Shown in pieces: positions 38,532-50,345 of a DNA stretch of 64,000 bases. Source of the DNA: Moringa oleifera (Eukaryota; Streptophyta; Magnoliopsida; Brassicales; Moringaceae); contig JAJFZO010000229.1 of assembly GCA_021397835.1 (NCBI GenBank), forward strand, positions 1,922,001-1,986,000. Direction: 5' to 3'. Every line of letters begins with the position of its first letter. The stretch's first letter is position 1. The notes beneath the pieces were generated by a model. The model had not been told where the DNA came from, ran no database searches, and worked only from the letters and a program-made list of their open reading frames with translations. The translations under genes were made by a program, and so were the position numbers.

Positions 38532-41500
38532 GGCATGACTCACATTCGTTTTGATCCACGTATCATGCGGACCCAACACCGTTAGATAAGGGACCTTCCC
38601 TGGAGTTGCTTGAATTTTAAGCTTGAAGGCATTTTCTTTTTTTGGGGGGAAGAGGGCTAAGAGGAGAGTCATTGAGGGATTTTGTGAACTCTGCATATTC
38701 TGGAATATTATATAACAATAAAGAGAAGCAAATCAATTGCACCATTCTAAGACCTGTTAAACACAGTAACATATATAAATATATGCAGGCAAAAACACAC
38801 CCATTAATTGCTCCTCCTAGTTTTTCAATTCTGTTTATTAACAGAAACGGAATTCAAGCTTTTCCAGAGCACATCCCTTTTTAAACTGAAAGCAATGGAG
38901 GGGGGAAGATTAAGAAGAAGCAAAAGCAAAAGCAAAAAAAAAAAAAAATGCAGAGTGGACCAGAAAAGCTAAAGCATACCTGCAATATGGACCCCTAAGG
39001 TTAGCATTTTAACAACTTGGGGTTACGCACAAATGAAAATGGCATAGAATATATGCATGAAATTGACACACAAACACACACAATTGACTCCTAAAACTAA
39101 AGTGTGCAAGAGAATTTGTAATGTAAAAGTACCATAATGTAAGTACTTGTCAAGAAACTATTTTTGGAATGGAAAACATGAAACGGATGGCTTCCAGGCA
39201 CAAGCAACTTTATACGGGGAACCCATCATCATCGTCCTAGGTTCAAAAGCAAAGCAAAGCAAATCATCAATAAGCTAAAATGGGATCTTCAGATTATTTA
39301 TTATGCATAATAAGAACGCAAGAGACAAATATCTTCATGTTGTTCTATGGAATCTTTTTTGGTTCTCCTTAAGAGAAAGGCATTTGTTCTTTTGAAGCAT
39401 CGATCTGATGGAGGGCTTAGCGTGATGCATAGAAAATTTAGACTAATTATGCTTCGAACATGCATAAAAATGCAAATACATAACTACTTGCATTGCTAGC
39501 TATTCTCTTATTCATAAATGCATCTTCATCTTCAACTGTCATAATCCTCTACTATCATGAAGTATTATTATTCTTCTTCTTCTTCTTCTTCTTCTCTGTT
39601 TTTAATTTTATTTGATAATTTAATCTTCTTTACATTTCTTTAGGGAAAGATGAGGCGACAGCTGTTTGATAATCCCATTCCTACGCTTCAATTAAGTTCC
39701 TGTTCAACCCTTTGAGTTGGAATCATATTCGTTTAAGTGATCTTTTGTGCAAAATGTATTATCAAGCTTTATAACATTATTATTAATGAAGAATTATTAA
39801 TATATCTTTTTAAAAGAAAAAACTCTTGTCACATTATTTGAATGAAAAATCAATAACCTTATCAATGTAACTAGTTATATAGGACAAATAGATTTAATAA
39901 GCCTTATTTCATGTAGACTAATAATAATTAAATTATGGTAAGAGTAATGCAGTAAAAGTTTCTTATCTCTTAATTACTCTTCAGGGATGACCATGCCTTC
40001 AGACAATGCAGAACAGCATTATGATACCCAGGTACAACTTAACAAAACTTATGAAAAAGTTTTGGACAAAATATTAAGAGATAAACTGCAGAACATAAAG
40101 CATTTATCGTCCAAATGATAGGGGCAGATGTTTCTGTTAGCCAATCAATGCAAAGAGAATAACCATAGGAATGGCACTCAGAGCTAAGATATGTATCTCA
40201 TTAAAACCTAAGCAATCTCCCAGACAATGCAATATTCTCATAAAATGGTTCAAGTTAAGAGCACGCTACGCTAATCATGGATGTCAAAAGGCATCTAAGA
40301 AAACAAGCTAAAGGTAGTAAAAGCTGGGTGGGAACCCATTTTTTGTGGCTTTGGGTAGAGAGGAATAACTAAATTCTTGACTTGAGAATATGACTCATTG
40401 GCTTTACTTTGAGTTAAGATTCTCACATTCCCATTCCATGGGATCTTTACATACTTTTTTGCTTGCTTGCCTAACTTTTCTCCACAAGGGAATAGCATTC
40501 CGTGGTCATTTCTCACTTTCTGTTTTAACTAAAGCTATCACATGTGGTCAACAAATTGCCACCAATCGGCAAATCACACATGTCTCGCTTATGATTGACT
40601 ATAGTGCTTAAGATGATTCTCATGTGTGTGATGTGTTTTTCTCCTGCAACCCTCTTCCAGTCTTCAAAAGTAAAGTTATATTAGTATAGAGAATCCACAA
40701 AAGGAAAATGTAAGTACAAGGAAGAACACAAACCCATATCCTCTCCCCAAAGTGGAGAATAGCATCCATCGAGAAGAGGAGCTAATGACAGTTACATAAC
40801 AGCAGAAAAAAGCTAAGTATTCCCTTGAACTGTAGACAGAGAAGCAGTAAATTAGAGAAGAGAGACAGATTTAAAACAAGAGCATTAGTTTTGGCAACAT
40901 CAGGGAAAAGCTAAGTACTTTACATGTACCATTATTGCAATGATAATCAGTCTGAGAGACGGGAAATGAAAACTGCTGTTTATCCTATATATGGTTGAAC
41001 ATAAGCACTTTTAAACATCAACTGGTTCCTTATCTCTTTAACCAAAGAACAGCCGAGTATTTCAAATACAATACATGATAGCAAAGAATAATCTAACTTG
41101 CACCTTTTTCTTTGATAGAGGAGTACGGAGCCACCTTCATGCATACAACACAACGGAATTTAGCAAATCACATAAACGTGTTTTGTGTACTTGGCCATTT
41201 GATGTTTAGTGGAAAAGAAAATAAAAGTAGCAGAATAATGTATGCTTTTTGGTCTTCAAGGCATTTCATATATGACTGTTGATATCATGGGAAGAAAAAG
41301 ATTCATCAATGAAATAAGCCTAGGGTAACTCTGGCACGATACCCATTAACAGTAAAGGTGTACATTAACATGCCAATTATGCCTGAAGTACCTGTTATAC
41401 TTAGCTGAGATTTCCAAGATGATCAGAATTCATCAGAAATTCACTACTAACCAGAAGCTTTCTAACGTTGTAACTTGCAGGGTACCTAATCATGCCTCTT

Positions 41501-43400
41501 CTGCAGTTTATTCCCGATCCACATGCCAGCAAACTGTTTACAATTTGTGCTTTAACACTTTTTCTAAAGGTTTTGATAGATTCTCCCAAACTGCATAAAG
41601 TATCCTGAAATCAGAATCGTTTGATCTTGCAAAAAAGGCCAATTGGAACTAATCTGAAGATATTGTGCAAGGAACAATAATTTTGTGGACAACTTTTTCC
41701 TTTTCTTCCAAACAGGCCCTAAAAATTTCTATATAGCTTGGCAATGCTTGTTTTAAACATCTACCAAGCACCTGCTTAATGCGTATCTGCATATCAGATA
41801 CGTCCTCATTCGTCAACAAGTTTTATTTTACTATCATGCAGGTTATGTGATTTGGTAGATATTGTCTCTATAACTTAATATACGAATTTATTCTGCATTA
41901 GCTGTTGATCACATAGATATTATTCTATGTATTTTAAATACGCATAGTATAATTCCTGGTTATCACTACAATCAGATCTCTCAAAGAAAATGCAATGGAA
42001 CAAACAGCATAAGCATAATGAACTTGCCGTTGACACTTGCATGGCATGTAGTGATGTAAATCAAGATAAACAAATCAAATTAAAATATTAGTCCACCATA
42101 GCATTTGATCAACATAATGCAGTAGGCATGGAATTTTCTCAAGGAAGCTAATGCAAAGACGAATGCTTCAAGACATGGACTTTTTAGCATGAAAACAATC
42201 CATACATTTATGTCATTCAACATGAGCAAGTCAATAAGTGTTTCTCTACATATAAGCCCAATGTTTATTCCACATAATATGTGTACAGATTCACGCAACT
42301 GTACAAAATAATCATATGCATGAGTTTATATATTCGTTCATTCATTTAGGGGCATATCTGGATAACTGTAGAGATCTTTAAGAAATCTTATCTCAACAAG
42401 GGCAATAGCATAAAAAATGTAAATCAGATGGAGAAAGATGAGTATATAGATCCATCAAAAAGAATCTACAATGAGTCAAGAGAAAGCAGACATCTCCAGA
42501 CCAGGACTGTCATCTCTTTCATCAAATGGTAGTATGGAAGCAAGTACAATCTTTCTTTCTATTTCTCTTTATCGGGTCCCAGGCACTTATGATTTGCTGT
42601 GGGAGGGGCCGGCTGTCTTCTGCCAATTGAAGAATAGAAAAGATTTGGGCCCCTCTTCTATTTTATACTGTATGGACTGAATAAGTACCAAACTTACTGA
42701 AGGAGACAAAACAGAATGTATTCCTTATTCCATTCCTTGCCTCCAAACAATCTACAAGGTTGAGCATCTCTCCACCACTTTATTTCTCTTTTCCTAGTAT
42801 GTATCTAATTCTAATATTTATGGTGCTGCAGTCAAAAGAATCTTCTTTTAAATTCTCTAAAAACAACAAGTTAAAAATTCTCTATCGTGTCTCCATCTGC
42901 ACCCTTTAACACAGATAACATTCAACTAATCATATTTATAACAGCATTAGTTTTACTCTGTATATTGACAACCGAAAAATAACTGCCAAGAACAAGGTGA
43001 AGGACAAAGGTGTGAGAGCTTCAGAATCTTCCTTGAGGGTGAGAGGGTGGAGGGGTAAGCTTTGAAGGTCTCAAGACAAGAGAGACAGTGGATTCCCCTA
43101 ACACAAGTCAGAAAATTCTTCTGTAAAATCCGGGAATAAGATTCTTGCCTTTGACAGAAGGACGAATATGAATGCACACACAAAAAACTTTATCGTGGAT
43201 CAATTCTGGTACCTTATGCAAGGTGTGAGGTGTTTCAGAAAGTTGTAGTGCAAAGGAATTCAAATGGATAGCACAGTATAAGAATGGAAAGTCTAGTTAG
43301 AGGAAAGGCCCTACAATAAACAAAGTAGCAGAGATGATATCTCTTTTCAAGTCCCAGTGAATATTGGATTGAGTCAGGTGTTCCTTCAGCTCTGTCCAAG
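38532..43400. other. Gene-free region upstream of the MYB-CC gene
   Basis: Less AT-rich than the neighbouring spacers, but no exon chain is recognisable. A (TTC)n microsatellite lies at 39571-39595. The open frames at 40295-40611, 41401-41589 and 42471-42680 have no recognisable motif. The part from about 40.6 to 43.4 kb has the base composition of upstream regulatory or transcribed noncoding sequence. Confidence 0.45.
39571..39595. repeat. TTC microsatellite
   Basis: About eight TTC units directly follow a short ATT run. Confidence 0.85.
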
Positions 43401-43424
43401 ATTCTATACCTTATTAGCTTCTCC

Positions 43425-43456
43425 TTCCCGCCCCCACTTCCGCCCCCTTTATAAAG
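43425..43456 (+). promoter_or_regulatory. Core promoter of the MYB-CC gene: C-rich boxes and TATA
   Basis: Two closely spaced C-rich boxes (CCCGCCCCC and CCGCCCCC, about 43428-43447) are followed directly by TTTATAAAG (43448-43456). This is a good TATA box about 260 bp before the start codon. The transcribed leader from about 43485 to 43717 is purine-rich. Strand and position fit the gene at 43718. Confidence 0.55.
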
Positions 43457-43717
43457 CCATGCTTGATCACACCTTTGGTTTGTAAGAATTAGCCAGAGGA
43501 GAAAGGAGATAAGAGCAGCAGAAAGTTCTCTCAGGGTGTGCAATTGTATCAGAAGAATATAGCATAGTCAAGTTCCAAATTTCGAGAGGCAACAGGTTAG
43601 ATCAAGGTAAAAAGAAGCAGCAGGCAAAACAAGGTTAGCTGATTGGGGCCTCAAGACCTAAGTTGTTAGTACGTCTAAATTGGGCTGAACTTACCAAAGG
43701 TTCTTTGAAGACAGAAG

Positions 43718-45962
43718 ATGTATCATCACCACCAGCATCAAGGAAAAAGCATCCACTCTTCCTCGAGAATGGGCATGCCTCCTGAAAGGCACTTGTTTCT
43801 TCAAGGTGGGAATGGCCCAGGAGATTCAGGACTTGTCCTGTCAACTGATGCTAAGCCAAGGCTAAAATGGACACCAGATCTTCACGAGCGGTTCATAGAA
43901 GCAGTTAATCAACTTGGAGGAGCAGACAGTAAGTATGAAGTCTAGTTCAAAAATTGTCAAAAGATAATATTAAACTCAATTTAGGTATTCAAAATTCATG
44001 TCTTTCTCTTACAGAGGCTACTCCAAAGACAGTTATGAAACTTATGGGGATTCCAGGACTTACCTTATACCACCTCAAGAGTCACCTTCAGGTAATTAGT
44101 TAACGGTAGATGGTGACTAATGTCACTTTTAATGCTTCTTTGCGAATAGAATTCAGATTCTTCTGAGTTTGGTTATTATCGCATCATGATTTGCCAATTA
44201 TATCAGACAGAATCAAGGTTCTTTTGTTTTCACTCTCACCACTCAGTAAAAGTGAAAATCATAATCTTTCCTATCTTTTAGCAGTATTTGCAAAAAGAAA
44301 CCCACAATGAAAATATTAATTATGTAGCACTCTTTTAATAAATTTTAAATCAGTGCTTCAAGGTTTCATATTGTCCATAACCAATAATTAACTCCAACCT
44401 TTTGCCTTGCAGAAGTACAGGCTCAGCAAGAACCTTCACGGACAAACAAATAGTGGCACAAACAAAATTGGTAAGCAATGTGTGATTAAGCTCTCCAATT
44501 ACTTTTAGCAATCAAAAATTACAAAGTATGATTTGCAGTGAGTAATAACTGTCACTAAATGGTTATAGGCACGCTTGCCATGGCAGGAGAAAAAATGCCC
44601 GAAGCAAATGGATCTCACATGAACAACTTAAGCATTGGAACCCAGACAAACAAGTAAGATTGTAAAAGCTTTTCACAAGATATATACTCAGCTTTATAAT
44701 TTTAAATCATAATTTGACATGGCACTAACAATGAAACTCTTTTGGACCCAGAAGCTTACATATAAGTGAAGCACTACAAATGCAAATTGAAGTCCAGAGA
44801 AGGCTACATGAGCAGCTCGAGGTATGGTATTTTAGAACTTTAAAGCAAAACATATGGGATAGGCATTTTCAACAAGTTGATAAGTAATATCAGCAGTTAT
44901 TCACAAGTGTAAACAAACTGATGGCAACAATAGATTAGGCAAGCAATGAAAGCAGAAAAGAAAAAAGAAAAAAGCAATTCAAATACCCATTTGAGAAGGA
45001 AAGGCAGCCTTTAAACATTGCACTGAACCAGGGAATTCATTACTTATTATTTGACTGATCAATATGAGAAATTTTGAGAGAGAACTAGTGGAGCAATAAT
45101 ATGGAATCTTAATTTCACCTTATTCAATGGTTTAAGTCTCTGCATCTTGAGTTGATAAGGGATTTAGTTACATTCTCATTTTGCACTGAACCAGGTTCAG
45201 CGACATTTGCAGCTCCGGATAGAGGCACAAGGAAAATACCTGCAAGCAGTGCTGGAGAAAGCCCAAGAGACTCTGGGAAGACAGAATTTGGGTACAGTGG
45301 GGCTTGAAGCTGCCAAAGTTCAACTCTCAGAACTGGTATCCAAAGTATCCACTCAATGCCTCAATTCTGCGTTCTCAGAACTGAAAGAACTACAGGGTTT
45401 ATGCCACCAACAAACACAAGCAACCCAACCTGCTGATTGTTCAATGGACAGTTGCCTGACCTCTTGTGAAGGAGGACCTCAAAAGGACCAAGAGATACAC
45501 AACAACAGCATGGGACTGAGACCTTACCCCAGTAACTCACTCTTGAAGCCAAAAGAGATTATGGAAGAGGCCATGCTCCAGCAGACTGAGTTCAAGTGGC
45601 CAGAAGAACAAAGAGAGAACAGAATCTTTCTGTTATCAATGTGTAAGGACACAGAAAGGAGAATATTTTCTGCGGAAAGATGCTCCAGTGATTTATCCAT
45701 GAGTGTGGGACTCCAAGCACAGAAAGGGCATGGCAGCAACAGCTGCTTTGCTGAGGATAGATTTAAAGGAAGGAACGAAGACAACAATTTTGAAGACCAA
45801 ACCAACAAGAGGACGGATTCAGCTAAAGTTGAGAATGAAAGACTTTCACAAGGATATGGACTGCCTTACTTCGCAACCAAGCTGGACCTCAATACCCATG
45901 ATGAAAATGATCCTGCCTCAAGTTGCAAACAATTCGACTTGAATGGGTTCAGCTGGAGCTGA
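43718..45962 (+). CDS. MYR1: MYB-CC transcription factor of the MYR1/MYR2 type, complete, six exons
   Basis: This is a nuclear GARP/MYB-CC DNA-binding protein. Exons are 43718-43928, 44015-44091, 44413-44470, 44569-44653, 44752-44821 and 45195-45962; all are GT-AG and give 422 residues. The single MYB repeat spans about 46-103 (KPRLKWTPDLHERF to SHLQKYRLSKNL). The MYB-CC coiled coil follows (about 150-195) with the diagnostic LHEQLE at 162-167 and RIEAQGKYLQAVLEKAQETL. The C-terminus ends with a LDLNTH motif and KQFDLNGFSWS. LDLN resembles an EAR-type repression motif. The N-terminus and the NGFSW end match, from memory, Arabidopsis MYR1 (At5g18240) and MYR2, which delay flowering and affect gibberellin-related growth. 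MYR1 is favoured because NOT3 is its neighbour in both genomes. Confidence 0.93.
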
Positions 45963-48900
45963 ATGGATGCACTCAAGTAGAGAAAGCAAATTAGAGAGGT
46001 CCAGAAGACAAGTAATCCAGTTTTAATCTCCAATCAAAGGAGGGGGAAAATCAGGTCCGAAACCCTGCGAATTCCCAGTTCAAGCCAGTTGGCCGGAGCA
46101 GAATCAATTCAATCTGAGTCGATTCAATGCAATAAGTTGCACCAATAGAGTTAGATTGCTTGATATCTCTAGTATAATGTACTATTCCTATCTCATATAT
46201 CATTACCGTTACGGATACAAGCACTTTAGATTGATCTGAGAGGAAAATTTCAAAAAAAAAAAAAAAACAGAGAATCTTGGATTTTTGAAGATTCACTTCT
46301 ATGTGTCCCTCATGAGCCGGATAGAATTCACTGTTCCTATAAAACAAATTCAATGGCGGAAGAATTCTAGTACCCATGTTATTGCTCCCAAAATTACAGG
46401 CTGAAGTCAGGCCTTGATTCCTGCTAGATTTCTTCATGTTCATTGTTGTTTTAGAACCTTGAAACCGCAAATTCAAGGGATTCGACGATCCACTGCAATG
46501 ACACCCTAACATCAGAAGAAGCACTCGAACCAACATCCACAAGGGCGGGAATGCAAGAAGCAAAATGATATCTCTGCCAGTGTAGCCAATTTGATTATCC
46601 GCTGTTACAGGCTGGGAGAAATTTGCTCCAAAGCAACCAAAAGGAAAAAATAATATTCTTTTTCAGTATCTTTTATTTTAATTTTTTTAAAACATATACA
46701 GAGATAATAAATAATTGAAATATGGAAATCAAAACTACTTTGATTTTTTAATTTAAATTTTATTAAATCAATTCACTTAATTTTGTATTCAAGTTTTTGC
46801 ATTTAAATCCAATTAAATTGAACCCTTTAATTAGAATTTAAATTAAAAATGATTTAATATTTTCTATTTATTCAATTAATTATTAGCTAATAAACACAAA
46901 TGAACTATTTAGGAATATCTCTATCCTCTTTTTCTATTTTTTTATTCATCTAATGAAAAAGTCATATTAAATTATATATATTTTAGCTTATTTTTCAAGT
47001 TAAAGTCTGGTTAATAAAATTGATAGATTTCTTATTTATAGAATAAATGTTTGCCTTGAATTGATAAATGAAATTATTATGATAATTAAAATGATTGATT
47101 TGAAATATCTAATTGAGATAACTGACACGATTAACTAGATAATTGAAGTATTTTATGTCATTAATCCTAAGGGCGTTGAAGGAAAATAAAAATATAATAT
47201 TTTTAAAGGTGAAATTTATGTATTTTATATCATTAAATAAATCTTATGTTAAAAAGATTATCAATTGAATTTTAATTTACTAATTTAGATTATATTATAT
47301 TTTATAAAAAATCAGCAACTAGAAATGTTTAAATTAAAAATTTCATAGAACGAATTATTATTTGAAATGTTTTATAGATGTAAAAAAATATTCAAATTAC
47401 GATTATAAAAAGTTCTAAAAATTTTTGGACATTAAAAATATATTTTTAAATATATTTTTAAAATTTTTAAAATTATTTAAATTTATAGGATGATTTAAAT
47501 AAAATGAATTATTTTGATTATTTTTGAAAAATTTTAAAAATAAATAAATTTTTATTTTTTTATAGTTATTTAAGTAAAATTTTAACTTAAATTGAATTAT
47601 TAAATTAATATTTAACTTTAATTTTTGAGCATAATAAATAACATAAAATAAATATTAAAATTTATTTAACTTTTACTTATTTTTAATCCATTTATAAAAT
47701 TAAATATGTAATCATCTGCTGTTAAAAAGTTATAAATAATATGAAAATATATGAATGAAATTATTTTTTGTTTATTTTTTTAATATCATTTAATAATCGA
47801 ATAAACGTTTACCTTGAATTGATAAGTTTTATCAATTTTTACCGTTTCATTATTTTATATTTCAAATATTAAAAAATAATTTTAAAATATAATACCAAAA
47901 AAAGAATTCCTATCACCTAATACAATTAAAGATCTGTTTACATTGAATTTAACAAATTTAAGATTATTAAAAGCAAAACTTACGCAACAAAATGCATTTT
48001 ATTTTAATTTTAGTCAATTTTTATTTTTTTTTAATATGTTATGATTTTTTTTATTTTATATTATAAAAACCGATATTAATGGGAGGAGAATGTGAAAGAT
48101 CCAATCTTATTATTAAAAAAAAAACACATAAAAACTCAAGGATTGTGTAGAAATGTCAATCAGGGATCTTTACAGTTAATGAAAATATCAATTTAAGAAA
48201 GACTAAGGAAGATAGGTTCCACGAATAGATCATTAACCAACATCATTATAGGTGAAATGCCTAATGGTGCAATAAATAGAGCGATTAGTCTAAACCCTTG
48301 TATGAAGGAACATAAGCAAAAAATAGATAAATACAAAAATAAAATTACTTTTAGCTATTAAGCTTTTAATATGATTTACAAAATCAAAAGTGATTATGAT
48401 TCAGGTTAAGTTTAATTTTGATTTTGAATTGTGGTTCGAGATTCAAAGTTAATGTGAATCAAAATTTAAATTGTTAATTTTCAACGTTGATTAAAAGCTC
48501 GATTTAAAAGCGATTTAAATTCAGATTCAATTCATAAGTGGTTTAAAATTAAAGTTTGGTTTATATGTGGCTTAGGTTTAGGTTTAGATTCAATTTTCAT
48601 TCAAAATCAATTCAAAATATGGTTCAAACATAATTTGGATTAATTTTTAATTTTTTAACTTTAAATATATTTTTTTAAATAATTAGACATTTAATTATTT
48701 TCATAAACCAAAGACAACTAAATCAACAAAATTAAATTAAGTAGCTAAAATAATTAATTTAAATTAAAGTTATATTTAATTTTTATCGAAACTAAGTTGC
48801 CTAAGTATCCTCTTCGATGTTAGAAAAATTAAAATTCACATTTTTTTTTAACTTTTAAAAATTAGATATCCGTTAATCTCTATTAGTATCTTTAGGAGTT

Positions 48901-50009
48901 TACTCGCTTTTCAATAAATTATATTTATTTATTTATTTATTTATTTATTAATATCAAAATTATGCTTTAATCTAATTATTAAGACGAACTTGAGTTTGAA
49001 TTAAATCGAGACTCATACATGAACGTCTTTAATCAAATACGTTTCATTAACATTAAACTCTTATTTTACGACAATCATAAAAATTGACATTGAAAAGATT
49101 TGCTTAGATAATATAGTCAAAATTGAAACATATCTTTCATGCACTTTTCACATTGTAAGAGATGAAAATCGCTACCTTTACTAGTGAACTCAAAAAATGT
49201 TAAATAATTTTTAAGGTCGGATCTCATCATTCATTATTTTAAGTCTCCGTGCTAGTCATGGTCTTCGAGATCAAGAAGTGATCTTAAAATTTTATGCTAG
49301 TTAGTTTTCCAATAAACTTTTGGTTTATAATTGAATTGTTATGTTGTTAGCTATTGACTCTCAAAGTTTATGTTTTTGTGTAATTAAAGCACTAAAGAGA
49401 AACCTATATTCTTAGCTTACATTTCTTACTATTAGTACTTTTCATGTATCTCACATGATATGTATCCAAAAGATTAATAATATTAATATATGTAGATATT
49501 AATATATGTTTTTATCATTTTGTGAATAATCTTTAAATTCTCTTTTTAATGTATATTTTCTTAATCAAATTATGTGAGCTCTTGAAATATCAGGTTATGT
49601 TTGAAGATAAACACTACAATTTTATTATGCTTCTTATTTATTTGTATCAAATTTAGTTGGGAAAGAGTCATGCTTATGCATGTCTTAAATTCATTACTTT
49701 TTATTAATATAACTTGTTAAAATAGTATGAGAAAAGGTGAATTTTGCTATTTAGCAAGATGATAACTAGTATTTTGGTTTCTTGCAATTTTCTCTTGAAG
49801 TTGTTTGGGTAAGTAATGCCACGTTTACATACATTAATCATGCTTTTAAATTGCCTATATTTATAGGAGTGGTTATTAAAGTATGATTTTTCTCCTCTAA
49901 TTTTTTTTGTTATTCGTACTTATAATAGGATTCTTATTTTATTAGTGATAATATTATTTTTGTAATACAAGTATATGATGTCAATATTGATCACCAAAAT
50001 TGAATGATG
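45963..50009. other. Gene-poor spacer downstream of the MYB-CC gene
   Basis: The first 300 bp are probably the MYB-CC 3' untranslated region. The minus-strand frame at 46051-46563 (170 codons) begins with a hydrophobic, signal-peptide-like stretch but has no family match. From 46.6 kb the DNA is AT-rich. About 47230-47620 resembles the dispersed repeat family, 48380-48640 is rich in GATTCA/TGGTTT phrases typical of decayed MITEs, and (ATTT)n lies at 48923-48949. No supported gene. Confidence 0.45.
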
Positions 50010-50195
50010 AGGACATGTTAAGCTTAAGTATGAAACTCGAAGAAACTTTAGAGAGGCCGTGTTAAACCCATATATGACACTTGAAGAAACTTCGAAGTTC
50101 GTGTTAAGCTAATGCATGAAAACTCAAAGAAATTTTGAAAATGCTACGTTAAGACTAAGTGTGAAATTCAAAAAGAATCTCCAAGGAGGCCATTG
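50010..50195. repeat. Tandem array, about 43-bp unit, four diverged copies
   Basis: Units begin at about 50016, 50060, 50102 and 50147. Each contains a GTTAAG/GTTAAA start, a (T)ATGAAAC/TGACAC segment and a GAAGAAACTT/AAAGAAATTT end. The spacing is 42-45 bp. Copies differ by substitutions and small indels. Confidence 0.6.
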
Positions 50196-50217
50196 TAAGG
50201 TCCATAGGTACGTAAGT

Positions 50218-50340
50218 AAAAGAGCTCGTAAAATATCTATGAGATAAAAAAAAAAAAGCCAAAAAAGCTTATAAAATATCCATGAGATAAAAAATAAAAC
50301 TAAAAGAACTTGTAAAACATTAGAGAAATAAAACATAGAA
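50218..50340. repeat. Second tandem array, about 42-bp unit, three diverged copies
   Basis: Units are anchored at AGCTCGTAAAATATC (50223), AGCTTATAAAATATC (50266) and AACTTGTAAAACAT (50307). Each is followed by a GAGATAAA or GAGAAATAAA tail. The array lies directly after the first one and has nearly the same period but a different sequence. Confidence 0.6.
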
Positions 50341-50345
50341 TCCGG

